Origin: Durusdinium trenchii | Lineage: Eukaryota > Sar > Dinophyceae > Suessiales > Symbiodiniaceae | Length of the DNA stretch: 64,000 bases | Assembly: GCA_963970005.1 (NCBI GenBank) | Contig: CAXAMN010000026.1 | Coordinates: 31,955 to 95,954 of the forward strand | Direction of reading: 5' to 3' | Shown here: positions 14,301 through 21,424 of the stretch, piece after piece | How positions within the stretch are numbered: the first letter of the stretch is position 1 | Layout: the number at the start of each line of letters is the position of its first letter | The notes under the pieces: generated by a model | Seen by the model: only the letters and a program-made list of their open reading frames with translations | What the model was told of the DNA's origin: nothing | Databases searched by the model: none | Program-made: the position numbers and the translations under genes

Positions 14301-17300
14301 GCATTAAAGCGCAGCACTTCCTATCCGAAAATGTCCCCACCCCCCCCTAGTTAACGCTAGACTAATCCTCCAGAACATTCCTCCGGTTTACGCGATACCA
14401 CCACAACGCCTCGGCACCTTCGGTGCGGGCGGATTTGCCTTTGCGCTTGTCAACTGCATACATACAATAGTTTGCGCAGGAAACATTTTGCCCCCCAAAC
14501 TTGCCAAAGAAGCTCGAGACGCTGGCATCATCAGTGATGCCCCCTGGCTCAGAACAACGAGAACATTTTGTTTCAACGTTCGGAAAAGCAGCGTCAAGTG
14601 CTCAATACATGGTGAAAGAAAACAGGCATTAATCGAACATGCAATTTGTTTTTCATGATCCAATTTTGAGCTGCGAGGAAGATGCAGGAATTGCCTGAAG
14701 CACAACCGATGCTGCTCGTGCCGTCTTCCTTCTACTGACGCCTATGACTGAATCCCGCTGTTTTGTGCGGGGCAAAAGTGCTTGTTGTTGTTATTGTTTG
14801 TCTGGTAAGACCTGCCACCTTCATCTCTTTGGCTTTTGGATAAGCCGGAGCCGAAAGCATATGATTGGCATGCTAGTCACCGGCGACTGCATTCTAGCCT
14901 TTGAATTGACTAGCCAGGTGAAACCAAAAAAGACCTTGGTTTTTGCATGCTTTGCTGCAGAAGAGCCGGGCCTTAGGGGATCAGAGGAGCTGTTTTTTTT
15001 CTCAAATATTTTAACAGCAGATGAACACCCGCATATATATATATATATTACCACATGATATTCTGAATTCTGAGCACTGTCAGGAGCTTGCCACGCGCCT
15101 AAGCGGACTTGGAAGCTCCACTTCGCCGCAGGCCTCTCCTGTAGCACTCAGTGTAACTAAGTGCATTGATCGGAGCTGGGTTTCCTTGGCCAGGATGGTG
15201 AAAAGGGTGCTGCAAGGATCATGTCAAGGCACAAAAACACAGTTGCACCAACCAATGTTTATGTTTCAGTCCTGAGCAATTGTAGACTGCAAGGCTGTGT
15301 GGCCAAGATGATAGTTCCTCCTCGATTTTGCAGGCAGACATAGGATATCCAGTCGTTCTTGTGTGGATCAGTTCACCATTTCTGCTGGGGGGCTTCATGC
15401 CCTTGATTTGTATGCGTGGCAGACCTTCAGGCGAATTCACTTATGCAAAGATTGCGGAGACAGGATAGTGAACACAAGGCGATAACCCTGCATTTCCGCC
15501 GGACAGCTCACGTGCAAGCACGTAGAATGAGCATGTAGTCATATAGTGACTAGGGTTGGCCCAGCCCTTCAGGCTTTGGTCATGGATGAGATTGCTTGGA
15601 GAAGTTCTGCAACAAACAGTGCCTTTGGAAATGTAAGGGGAGTGAGTGCCCTGTAATTCTTGTTCAAGGGAATGTGGTGGACGGTGGTGGCTGAGTTCAC
15701 GGGAGCGGGAGGTGCGCTGTTTGCTAGTTGCCAGTCGTTGTGGTGCTTGGACAGCAGAGGAGGGAGGGGAGCGCCGTGTTCCTAAACCGCTCATGGAAAA
15801 GACGGCTCATCCTCTCCTTTGCCCACATGCAGCTAGAGGGCAGGCTACTTGTGTGGCAAGGCCTGGTGGAGCGGGGGTAGGAGGTTGCAAGGAGATCTCC
15901 CGACAGGGATAGATTTCGGCGAGGATCTTTTGAAAGGAGACAGAAGGAGGTCATCCAGGTCCCACCGCAGAAGGACTGCAGCATGCCGGAGATGGAGTCC
16001 AAGAAGAAAACGATTCGTCAGCAGGAGCCAGGACTTCCTGCTTTGGCCTAGTCAGTTTGCAAAAAAAGCATTGACAGACAACAGATGAAGATTTACAGAT
16101 CGTCTGGCCGCACTTCATTGGGGAATGTCCCACGCGCCCTCAGGGCTCTGAGGCGCCCAGATGGGCAAGAAACAAGAATTCGACCTAGCTCCAGCAAAGG
16201 AACTGTCGAACGTGCGACAGTCCAAGGCTCTTAGGTCGCTAACAGACAAGAATGGACGGGGCAGAACAATTACAGTGGTTTCAGAGTAGATGGCACAAAC
16301 CCCAAAAGGTGGTTTATATGGACGCCATCTACTCTGAAACCATTGTCAGTTCCTGGGCGATGCGCAGTGGACACTGGCTTACGTACGACCCAATGTTTGT
16401 GTCAGGCCGAAACATGGAAACAACGCCTTCAGGAAGCCATGGTGAAACAGTTTGTCGGCGAAGTTCGCGCACTAACGTTGAAAACATCGCTGGTGCACCG
16501 CAGTTCAGGGGAGGTTCAAGAGCACTCACGCGGGTGGCGTACAGCTTGCTAGTTGTTGGTCGGCACTTGTTCTTGTGCAATAGCAAAAAGGACCAGAGAT
16601 TTTCAGAGACCAGGGGATGGATAGGGCAGTGGTTGTCATAGGGATGAGGCATGTGATCGAGGTGAAGGGCTTGGGAGGGAAATCGACTGTGATAACAGAG
16701 GTGCAAGAACGATTGTTCAGTCAGTTGCCGGTTCAGTCATGAAAGGATAGTTCAGTGACAAGGTAGTGGGTCCTGGCGCAATCAAGTTTGAACAAGCAAA
16801 AAATCACCCCCTCCAAGCCTTTCCAAGTAGTGACCTGAAGGTCACAACGGAGTTGCCGAGGTCCTGTGGTGAACTTGGAGAGCCTTTGCAGCAACTAAAG
16901 GGTAGTTTTCCTTCCGTAGTTTGTGGCTAGTAGCGTGGGTGGGTAGGTGCTGTGTTCACGTGAGATTGTTGTGCATGATAATGTGGACTTGTGTTGGGCT
17001 CACACAGTACCTAGGTCCTATGACTGGGCAGACAAAGTTCTCAAACACTTGGCTGGTGCGAGCCAAACTCACAATGGGGACAGGCTCAGAGTAACGCACC
17101 GCGGCTCCAAGGTGCCAAGGTCAGTACTGCAATAATGCGAGAATCGTCATTGACGGGTCTTCTCAACAAAGATGCGTGATTCTTTTTTAATGAAAAACAA
17201 TGTCCAAAGCTGGCGGTCGATGACTGCCAAGGCATAGCAACAACCCTTTTGGCTCGGACCACATGAGTTTCTTGCAGAAAAACATGCAAAGTGTGTGGCA

Positions 17301-17654
17301 CTCAGAAGAAACAACGGCAACAGTGGCCCATTTTCTTCTCAAAGAGTCGTTTTGCCAAGGTCCTTTCCATCCACGGTGATGATGAGTCGTATCCACATTA
17401 CCATCAAGCCAGCGATGATTTGGATCAGGATCGCGCTTGCACTGCTGCTGTCGTGCATGGCCTTGTAGGTGTTTGGTTTGCAGCGTTTTTCTTTCTGTTC
17501 GAAGGTGAATCCGGAGCTCTACACCCTAATCACCAAAATGAATGCAGGCTCTTTGAATCCTGTTGGAATCTTGTTCTCACACTCAGCCGTTTTCGGCCTC
17601 CAGTGCTTGGAGACTTCGCGGATGCTTGCTCCGCAGATGCTTCGTCAGTGCTAA
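2254..17654 (+). CDS. M28 family zinc aminopeptidase, about 15 exons (whole gene)
   Basis: This gene encodes a probable secreted or endomembrane exopeptidase that removes N-terminal residues using two zinc ions. The joined exons carry the M28 landmarks in order: the first zinc His in GGHYDSRPFE, the bridging Asp in GAVDNGSGA, the catalytic Glu pair in FAAEEPGLRGSE, the next metal Asp in ALVMDEIAW, the family motif NPFGSDHMSFL, and the last zinc His in SYPHYHQASDD. The exons sum to roughly 300 codons, a normal size for the catalytic domain. Introns found: 2705-2834, 2876-2963, 3030-3185, 3243-5411, 5457-5646, 5683-14917, 14987-15083, 15132-15572, 15619-16860, 16880-17014, 17120-17231, 17293-17359 and probably 17465-17504. 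Donors are GT, GC or GA; acceptors are AG, almost always followed by G. The N-terminus before 2254 (start codon, signal peptide) was not found. The family call is firm; the outermost junctions are not. Confidence 0.9.
2694..2704 (+). CDS. M28 peptidase exon 2 (11-nt microexon, tentative)
   Basis: Supplies the residues SRHAS when joined to its neighbours, giving the LTDFSRHASTANS arrangement expected between the first helix and the next one. The donor is the GT at 2705-2706. The start after CAG at 2691-2693 is tentative, and the exon could begin at 2667 instead. Confidence 0.4.
2835..2875 (+). CDS. M28 peptidase exon 3
   Basis: Reads TANSVRYLQKKFK, a helix typical of the segment before the first zinc ligand. 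The acceptor is TGTAG at 2830-2834. The donor is GA at 2876-2877 (AAG|GAGCTT), and the next exon also begins with GA, so the splice site lies in a short repeat. Confidence 0.7.
2964..3029 (+). CDS. M28 peptidase exon 4
   Basis: Begins DMGYQTCKESF and ends NDVVAFLP, matching the strand that ends in the common NVVA-LPG motif of M28 peptidases. The acceptor is strong (CTCTCTGCAG ending at 2963). The donor is GC at 3030-3031. Phase 0 at both ends, in frame with exon 5. Confidence 0.85.
3186..3242 (+). CDS. M28 peptidase exon 5, first zinc ligand
   Basis: Reads GSESGSVTIGGHYDSRPFE. The His and Asp of GGHYDS are the first zinc ligand and its partner. The acceptor CCAG ends at 3185 and the donor is GC at 3243-3244 (GAG|GCTAGG). 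A run of GA repeats at 3141-3164 lies in the preceding 156-bp intron. Confidence 0.9.
3243..5411 (+). other. Intron of M28 gene (2.2 kb, GC-AG)
   Basis: No exon of the peptidase fits here. The stretch 4478-5060 has overlapping open frames on both strands (up to 177 codons) and higher GC than its flanks, but none of the frames resembles a known family. It may be remnant mobile DNA. An ATCC-rich microsatellite lies near 5205-5305. Confidence 0.6.
5205..5305. repeat. ATCC microsatellite, imperfect
   Basis: CATCCATCCATCCATCC followed by interrupted CCACCCA and ATCC units up to about 5305, inside the M28 intron. Confidence 0.85.
5412..5456 (+). CDS. M28 peptidase exon 6, bridging Asp
   Basis: Reads GLAPGAVDNGSGASA, the invariant M28 segment whose Asp bridges the two zinc ions. 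The acceptor is CGTCAG ending at 5411 and the donor is GT at 5457. The first bases of the following intron (GTGC) match the first bases of exon 7. Confidence 0.92.
5647..5682 (+). CDS. M28 peptidase exon 7 (36 nt)
   Basis: Reads VLAIAKAIADAG, the helix that directly follows the bridging Asp motif in M28 enzymes. The acceptor is GCTGAG ending at 5646. The donor is GT at 5683 and opens a 9.2-kb intron. Phase 0 on both sides, and it joins perfectly to VKPKKT in exon 8. Confidence 0.85.
8615..8770 (+). repeat. CTACTAG-rich repeat, copy 1
   Basis: Built from near-repeats of GGAGCAAGGACGCTACTAG and CTCCTGGCCTTACTACTA. The complementary copy is at 12622-12722. Confidence 0.8.
11822..11885 (+). repeat. 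GGAGCA purine-rich repeat
   Basis: Four tandem GGAGCAGGA-type units followed by GGGGAGG and AGCAGCAGC runs on the + strand. A pure purine tract within the M28 intron. Confidence 0.85.
12191..12290. repeat. Compound ATCC/GTCC/GATC/ATCT microsatellite
   Basis: Tetranucleotide runs that change register: ATCT, GTCC, ATCG and then CTAT units. Confidence 0.9.
12622..12722 (-). repeat. CTACTAG-rich repeat, copy 2 (inverted)
   Basis: Reverse complement of the 3' half of the 8.6-kb copy (AACAAGGACGCTACTAGGGG is shared). The two copies could pair across about 3.9 kb of intron. Confidence 0.8.
13654..13972 (+). repeat. GTGAGT/GAGAGT tract
   Basis: About 320 bp made almost only of GTGA, GAGA and GTGT units on the + strand. 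Open frames here (Ser/His/Thr-Leu repeats on the - strand) are repeat artefacts. Confidence 0.92.
13978..14235 (+). repeat. 42-bp tandem repeat, about 5 units
   Basis: Unit core CCTGCCACGAAATCTGCA followed by CGAGGTTCACAAAGTGCTGTG. Units start near 13993, 14036, 14079, 14121 and 14162, with a diverged one near 14217. The unit length is a multiple of three, so all three + frames stay open over most of the array. Confidence 0.85.
14918..14986 (+). CDS. M28 peptidase exon 8, catalytic Glu pair
   Basis: Begins VKPKKTLVFACFAAEE and ends PGLRGSE. The two adjacent Glu residues are the catalytic base and a zinc ligand. The acceptor is GCCAG ending at 14917. The donor is GA (GAG|GAGCTG at 14987), and the next exon starts with the same five bases GAGCT. 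Confidence 0.95.
15084..15131 (+). CDS. M28 peptidase exon 9
   Basis: Reads ELATRLSGLGSSTSPQ, the variable link between the Glu pair and the next metal Asp. Acceptor TGTCAG ends at 15083. The donor is GC (CAG|GCCTCT), mirrored by CAG|GCTTTG at the next exon. Confidence 0.75.
15573..15618 (+). CDS. M28 peptidase exon 10, metal Asp
   Basis: Reads ALVMDEIAWRSSATN. The Asp of VMDE is in the place of the metal Asp seen in NLDM or MDEV motifs of the family. The acceptor CCCTTCAG ends at 15572; the donor is GT at 15619, phase 1, giving a Ser codon with exon 11. Confidence 0.8.
15619..16860 (+). other. Intron of M28 gene (1.24 kb)
   Basis: No conserved coding sequence seen. It holds a perfect 19-bp inverted repeat (16276-16294 and 16324-16342). 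Confidence 0.65.
16276..16342. repeat. Perfect 19-bp inverted repeat (hairpin)
   Basis: TGGTTTCAGAGTAGATGGC at 16276-16294 is exactly complementary to 16324-16342, with a 29-nt loop in which AAACC and GGTTT can also pair. It could be a small foldback element or a small-RNA precursor; nothing decides between them. Confidence 0.85.
16861..16879 (+). CDS. M28 peptidase exon 11 (19-nt microexon)
   Basis: With the flanking partial codons it encodes SPVVNLE, which joins NSPVVNLESYDW exactly as expected in this region of the family. The acceptor is GCCGAG ending at 16860 and the donor is GA at 16880-16881. The fit of both phases and the motif supports an exon this short. Confidence 0.75.
17015..17119 (+). 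CDS. M28 peptidase exon 12
   Basis: Begins SYDWADKVLKHLAG and continues THNGDRLRVTH, resembling the helix and HNGD segment before the GSDH motif. The acceptor is CCTAG ending at 17014 and the donor GTCAGT begins at 17120. The sequence TGCCAAGG spans the donor and occurs again at the acceptor of the next exon. Confidence 0.88.
17232..17292 (+). CDS. M28 peptidase exon 13, GSDH motif
   Basis: Reads HSNNPFGSDHMSFLQKNMQS. NPFGSDHMSFL is a clear family motif near the active site. The acceptor TGCCAAG ends at 17231; the donor GTGTGG begins at 17293. Confidence 0.9.
17360..17464 (+). CDS. M28 peptidase exon 14, last zinc His
   Basis: Begins VLSIHGDDESYPHYHQASDD; the second His of YPHYH is the final zinc ligand. 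It then runs DLDQDRACTAAVVHGL, the C-terminal helix of the domain. The acceptor TGCCAAG ends at 17359. The frame stays open beyond the proposed donor GTAGGT at 17465, so it could also be read through. Confidence 0.9.
17505..17654 (+). CDS. Probable M28 peptidase last exon
   Basis: Reads VNPELYTLITKMNAGSLNP and ends at a TAA at 17652-17654. It fits the frame if a 40-nt intron (17465-17504) is removed, which is unusually short, so the boundary or the exon itself may be wrong. The amino-acid composition is typical of coding sequence. Confidence 0.5.
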   Translation: MNPELYTLITKMNAGSLNPVGILFSHSAVFGLQCLETSRMLAPQMLRQC

Positions 17655-17979
17655 AGAATGCAATTTGTTTGTAAAATGCCACACTTTGTTGGAGCTCTGC
17701 AGGCGCAGCGCTGCGGCTTGCTGGAGTTAGCAAATGAGAGGTTTAGGCATTTTAGGTCCCAGATAAGCCGATTTCGGCGTATGATGGGAAAAACCAGCAG
17801 GAACTGTTTCACCTCAGCACATGCTGGCCTCTCGAAGCCCTTAAAACGCACGTGCATAGAGCAAACTTGCATATTTCATGATTGTCTCCCAATAGGACAA
17901 CACGCTAACAAAATGGTTCTGTTCCGAAAAAGTTAAAGGGCTCTCAAGACTTGTGTAGACTTCATCTCTTCCAGACTTT

Positions 17980-18240
17980 GTGCCTGGGATCCATATTCAA
18001 GTGTGTCAAACAAGCCAAGTACTGCTCGGACGCACTGGACATGACAACGTCGGGTATAATGCAAGACTTGTACAGTTGCAGCATAGAGGAGATTTTAACA
18101 GTTCCTGGCAGTACTTGTCGTGTTGTAACGTGCAGCAAATCAGATCATGTCTGACATTGTGGCGGTGAAGGTTGCTGGCGATGTTACACAAAACTGGGCT
18201 GTTTGGTGGCTCGCTGAGCCGTCCCCGCAGGGCCCAAACA
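17980..18240 (+). other. Exon-like fragments, unknown gene
   Basis: Two stretches have coding-like composition in different frames: 17998-18115 (contains GHDNVGYNARLVQL and GDFNSSWQYL) and 18147-18260 (MSDIVAVKVAGDVTQNWAVW, stop near 18258). An intron or a frameshift would be needed to join them. I do not recognise the family. Confidence 0.35.
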
Positions 18241-18260
18241 TGAAGATTTCAGAAGGATAA

Positions 18261-20430
18261 AACGGGTAAGGGGGCCTTACCTTCTTTCTTTCCTCTTTTG
18301 CCTCATTATTTTTCTTACACATACATGTATAATCATGTATATCTATTTTTAATCTTGATGTATCAACTACTCGTTTTGCGCAGTTGGTTTGACCGCAGGC
18401 GATGCAGCTGGCCAGCTCTCTCCTGGGCTGATTTGCAGGCATTTTTCAGAGATCAGCTTCGATGCTGTTGGTTGTTTTTGAAAATTGTCACTCACATAAC
18501 TAACGCTCCGGGACTGCATCCTGTCTCTGACCATTGTCATTTTCTCCTCACCAAGAGGAGACCTTTCAATTTCCGCAAGCTATATAATCAGTCACGGTTA
18601 CCGGAAGAATCGGGTCAACGTTCGAAAACAGAGTGTTCCTGCAAAGCTTGGAGCATATTGCAATTAACACCCGTTCTCATTGGAGCAAACACTGCGTTGC
18701 AATATTGTACTGTACCAAAGTAATGGATACAAGCAGCCTTGAAACGGAGACAGTGGCGGAGTAACCTCTAGCAAAGCATCGAAGACAAAACACAACAAAA
18801 ACAGACTGGTTCCGTGCGTTTATTTTTTTGTTAAATGTTATGTACTGTATGTACTGGACAGGGAACAACTCCTGTGGCCAACAAGCGATTCGGAAAGCCA
18901 GCATGCGCAGCCCATGAGAACTGCCAGGTGTTGCACAGAGAGCCTGCTCCTTAGCACCATCCTGAGACACAGCTGGCAGCTTTGCTGCGCGATCTTGGAG
19001 AATATTGGAGTTCAGACATCTGTCTACAGTTGTAGTAAAGTAGTACAGTCTTTCGTTTTTGGTATAGAGTCTAGAGCTCTCCTGCTGTAGAAAGATTGGC
19101 TGTGGATGATGAAAGTGATGCTGTGTTGAAGAACACTATTGGGGTGATGCTTCAGTGGTCGGCAGTTTCGTGATTTGCCTGAGTTTTGAATATGTTTGAA
19201 AGGTCAGGCATTTGGGCCAGCTTTCCAGCAGTTGCCTTTGATCTTTCATTGAGAAGTAGAGTGATGATGACAACCACAACAAGAACAACAACACCAGCAG
19301 CAACAGGAACAGCAAGAACAGCAAGTGCTGATGATTTGGCGACGGCACACTTTCAACCCTGAGAAAATGAAAAAACATGAACAACATGCCAAGGAAGGAC
19401 CTTAATCGAAAGAATCCTGTCCATGATGACCAGCAGTGGCCCCATTGAATTCCCAATTTAATTCAATTCATGTATGAGTTTTCAGTCGCATGCCGTCAAA
19501 TCTTGGTTCTATACATACAGACAAGGCCTGGCTTCATAGGACATTGTGATGACTCCTCAAGCGCATGCTTTTGTTTGTAACAACCTGCAGGGGAGTGATC
19601 CAGTTCAATTCAACGTGCACTCACGACAACTGCCTGTAAAGCTGGCTCTATGACAGGAGGCAGATTTCATTGGGCTAGTTTTTCAATCACTAATATCGCG
19701 CTGACTTCCGAAGTAATTATTGAGAACAGACAGAGGTTCCATATGGTTCCATACAGGTTGCAGGCTGACATCATCGCGAGGCATGGCCACCGAAAAGTGG
19801 CTTTGCGATTTGGAGCCCTCAGCGTCGGGGCCCCAGGGTGCGTCACACCGCAGACACTCACGGTCCCAAACTATCTTTCGGAATCCTTCACACCGTCATC
19901 AGTTTTACAGCATGTTGATTTCGTAGAACTGTGGGTGAACAAATACTTTGGCTTTATGGCCAAACAGGGTTGGGATGAGAGAAATCAAACACCGTACTAT
20001 ACTCCACCATCAGGTCGATGAGCGTATGAGGAAGAACGTAGAGCGCTAGATTGAGGTCGAAAAGGTCATTTTGATGCTGGCAAGCCGACATGCTAAATCG
20101 CACACAATTGGCTTCATTGCTGGCTTTCACACGTTTTCAACGATCATGTCCTGAAGGCCTGTGGGCAAATTTGTAGCTCTTTACGTCTGCATTATCGAAT
20201 GCAGCTTGACTAGACACGTCAGTGTGCTAATCAAGCACAACGTATTAGCGACATCGGTGACCCTCCTTGTAATTATTCTTGTGCTGCGTGCCTGTGCAGT
20301 GAGGCCAGCAGAACACCGTGGGAGGCCTGAATGCCCGCCACGCATGCCTTTTACAATTTTCTTATTTTGTCTTTATTTTTCTTGCTTTAAAGTCAGTTGA
20401 TTGAGCTGAAGGGGTCATGGCTTCGTTCGC
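18261..20430. other. Stretch without a clear gene
   Basis: AT-rich sequence with an AAC/AGC-rich run at about 19270-19325. An open frame at 19650-20021 ends in a coding-like tail (DFVELWVNKYFGFMAKQGW), but nothing identifies it. Confidence 0.5.
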
Positions 20431-20433
20431 CGC

Positions 20434-21424
20434 TTGAAACATCGCGTGATTCCGCGTGATTGCCACTCGAAGGGGCAGTGTGAACGACTTGAAGATGTCC
20501 AACTGGGAGACTTTTGCAAGTGGCTTGTCGACCAGGTGCGAAGACAGCATGCAACATCAGAACCTTTGCATGTACGTAGGTTTCTCTTTACAATGCACCA
20601 TGTGCATCGACGTTCAATAGTGGACCAACCATTGTCTCTCTTTGCAGAAGTGACCAATTCAGATTTCTTGGATTGGGGAGAGATGGTGGAACTCCCGGAA
20701 CTTAGTGGTAAATAAATGTAAATAACTAAATAACAGATGGATGAAAAGCGCCGTTCCCAAGTTACTAGGCGCACATACCTTAGAGCTTTGCTCATGCCCA
20801 CATTCATGTTCTGTCTGAAATGACGGACATTTTGAACCTTTGCATTCCGGATAAACGACTGGAATCTTTGTGCTCTGCCAGTGGACAAGATTAGTCGCTC
20901 TTTTCTTTGTGCAGGAAGCGCCTTCAATTTCTCATCGAAAGGATGAATGGTGGGGCACGCAACCCAGCGAACTCCTCATGCCAAATACCTGGAAAAGCTC
21001 GACACCCAAACATACCAAAACTGTTGGTAGAGCGCAACATCAATTTCAAGAACAATACTGGACTATATATACTGTATATTTCTTGCAACCATCATACTTA
21101 TTTATATGAGACACTAACATGTTGCTAATTTATGTTTTTGCAGGTTACTGTTCCTACCAGCACTTTGAGGCCAGAGATCTAGACAGCTCTCGGGCTTCAC
21201 AACAAGTGACACTAGTTTCTTATGGGGAGACACACTTGAGGGGAAACCTGATCAACCTTGATGACAAAGAGTTCTTACGAGCTATCATCAAGTTGAACAA
21301 CTTGTGCATGGTTTCAACATCCAGGCCCTGTTTGAAGACATGGAGGACAGCAATCGAGCTGCAGCCAACTTTGCAGAGCTTCTCAAGGACAGAGCATACC
21401 TCGAAAGATGTGTACGGTTCAAAG
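20434..21424 (+). CDS. Probable multi-exon gene fragment, unknown function
   Basis: Several pieces look like exons with good splice signals. 20434-20575 reads RLEDVQLGDFCKWLVDQ and ends at a donor GTACGT. 20648-20708 follows a strong acceptor (TCTCTCTTTGCAG) and reads VTNSDFLDWGEMVELPELSG. 21144-21424 starts after TTTTTGCAG and ends at AAAG|GTGAGT. The last piece changes frame near 21290: upstream it reads LINLDDKEFLRAIIK, downstream VEQLVHGFNIQALFEDMEDS and LLKDRAYLERCVRFKG. A single-base indel would join them. The product is not recognised. It may be a living gene with a sequencing error or a recently broken one; not every junction phase fits. Confidence 0.45.

Larger units (their letters stand above)
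5683..14917 (+). other. Very long M28 intron (about 9.2 kb), repeat-rich
   Basis: No peptidase sequence is missing between exons 7 and 8, so this whole stretch behaves as one intron. It contains TA-rich microsatellites (about 5990-6016, 6370-6385, 6575-6610), two small hairpins near 7259-7342, an inverted pair of CTACTAG-rich repeats (8615-8770 and 12622-12722), a purine-rich run (11822-11885), a GATC/ATCT microsatellite (12191-12290), a GTGAGT tract (13654-13970) and 42-bp tandem repeats. Exon-like scraps, for example 6157-6260, 7720-7890 and 12480-12600, have open frames but no recognisable homology and could belong to nested or dead genes. Confidence 0.65.
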
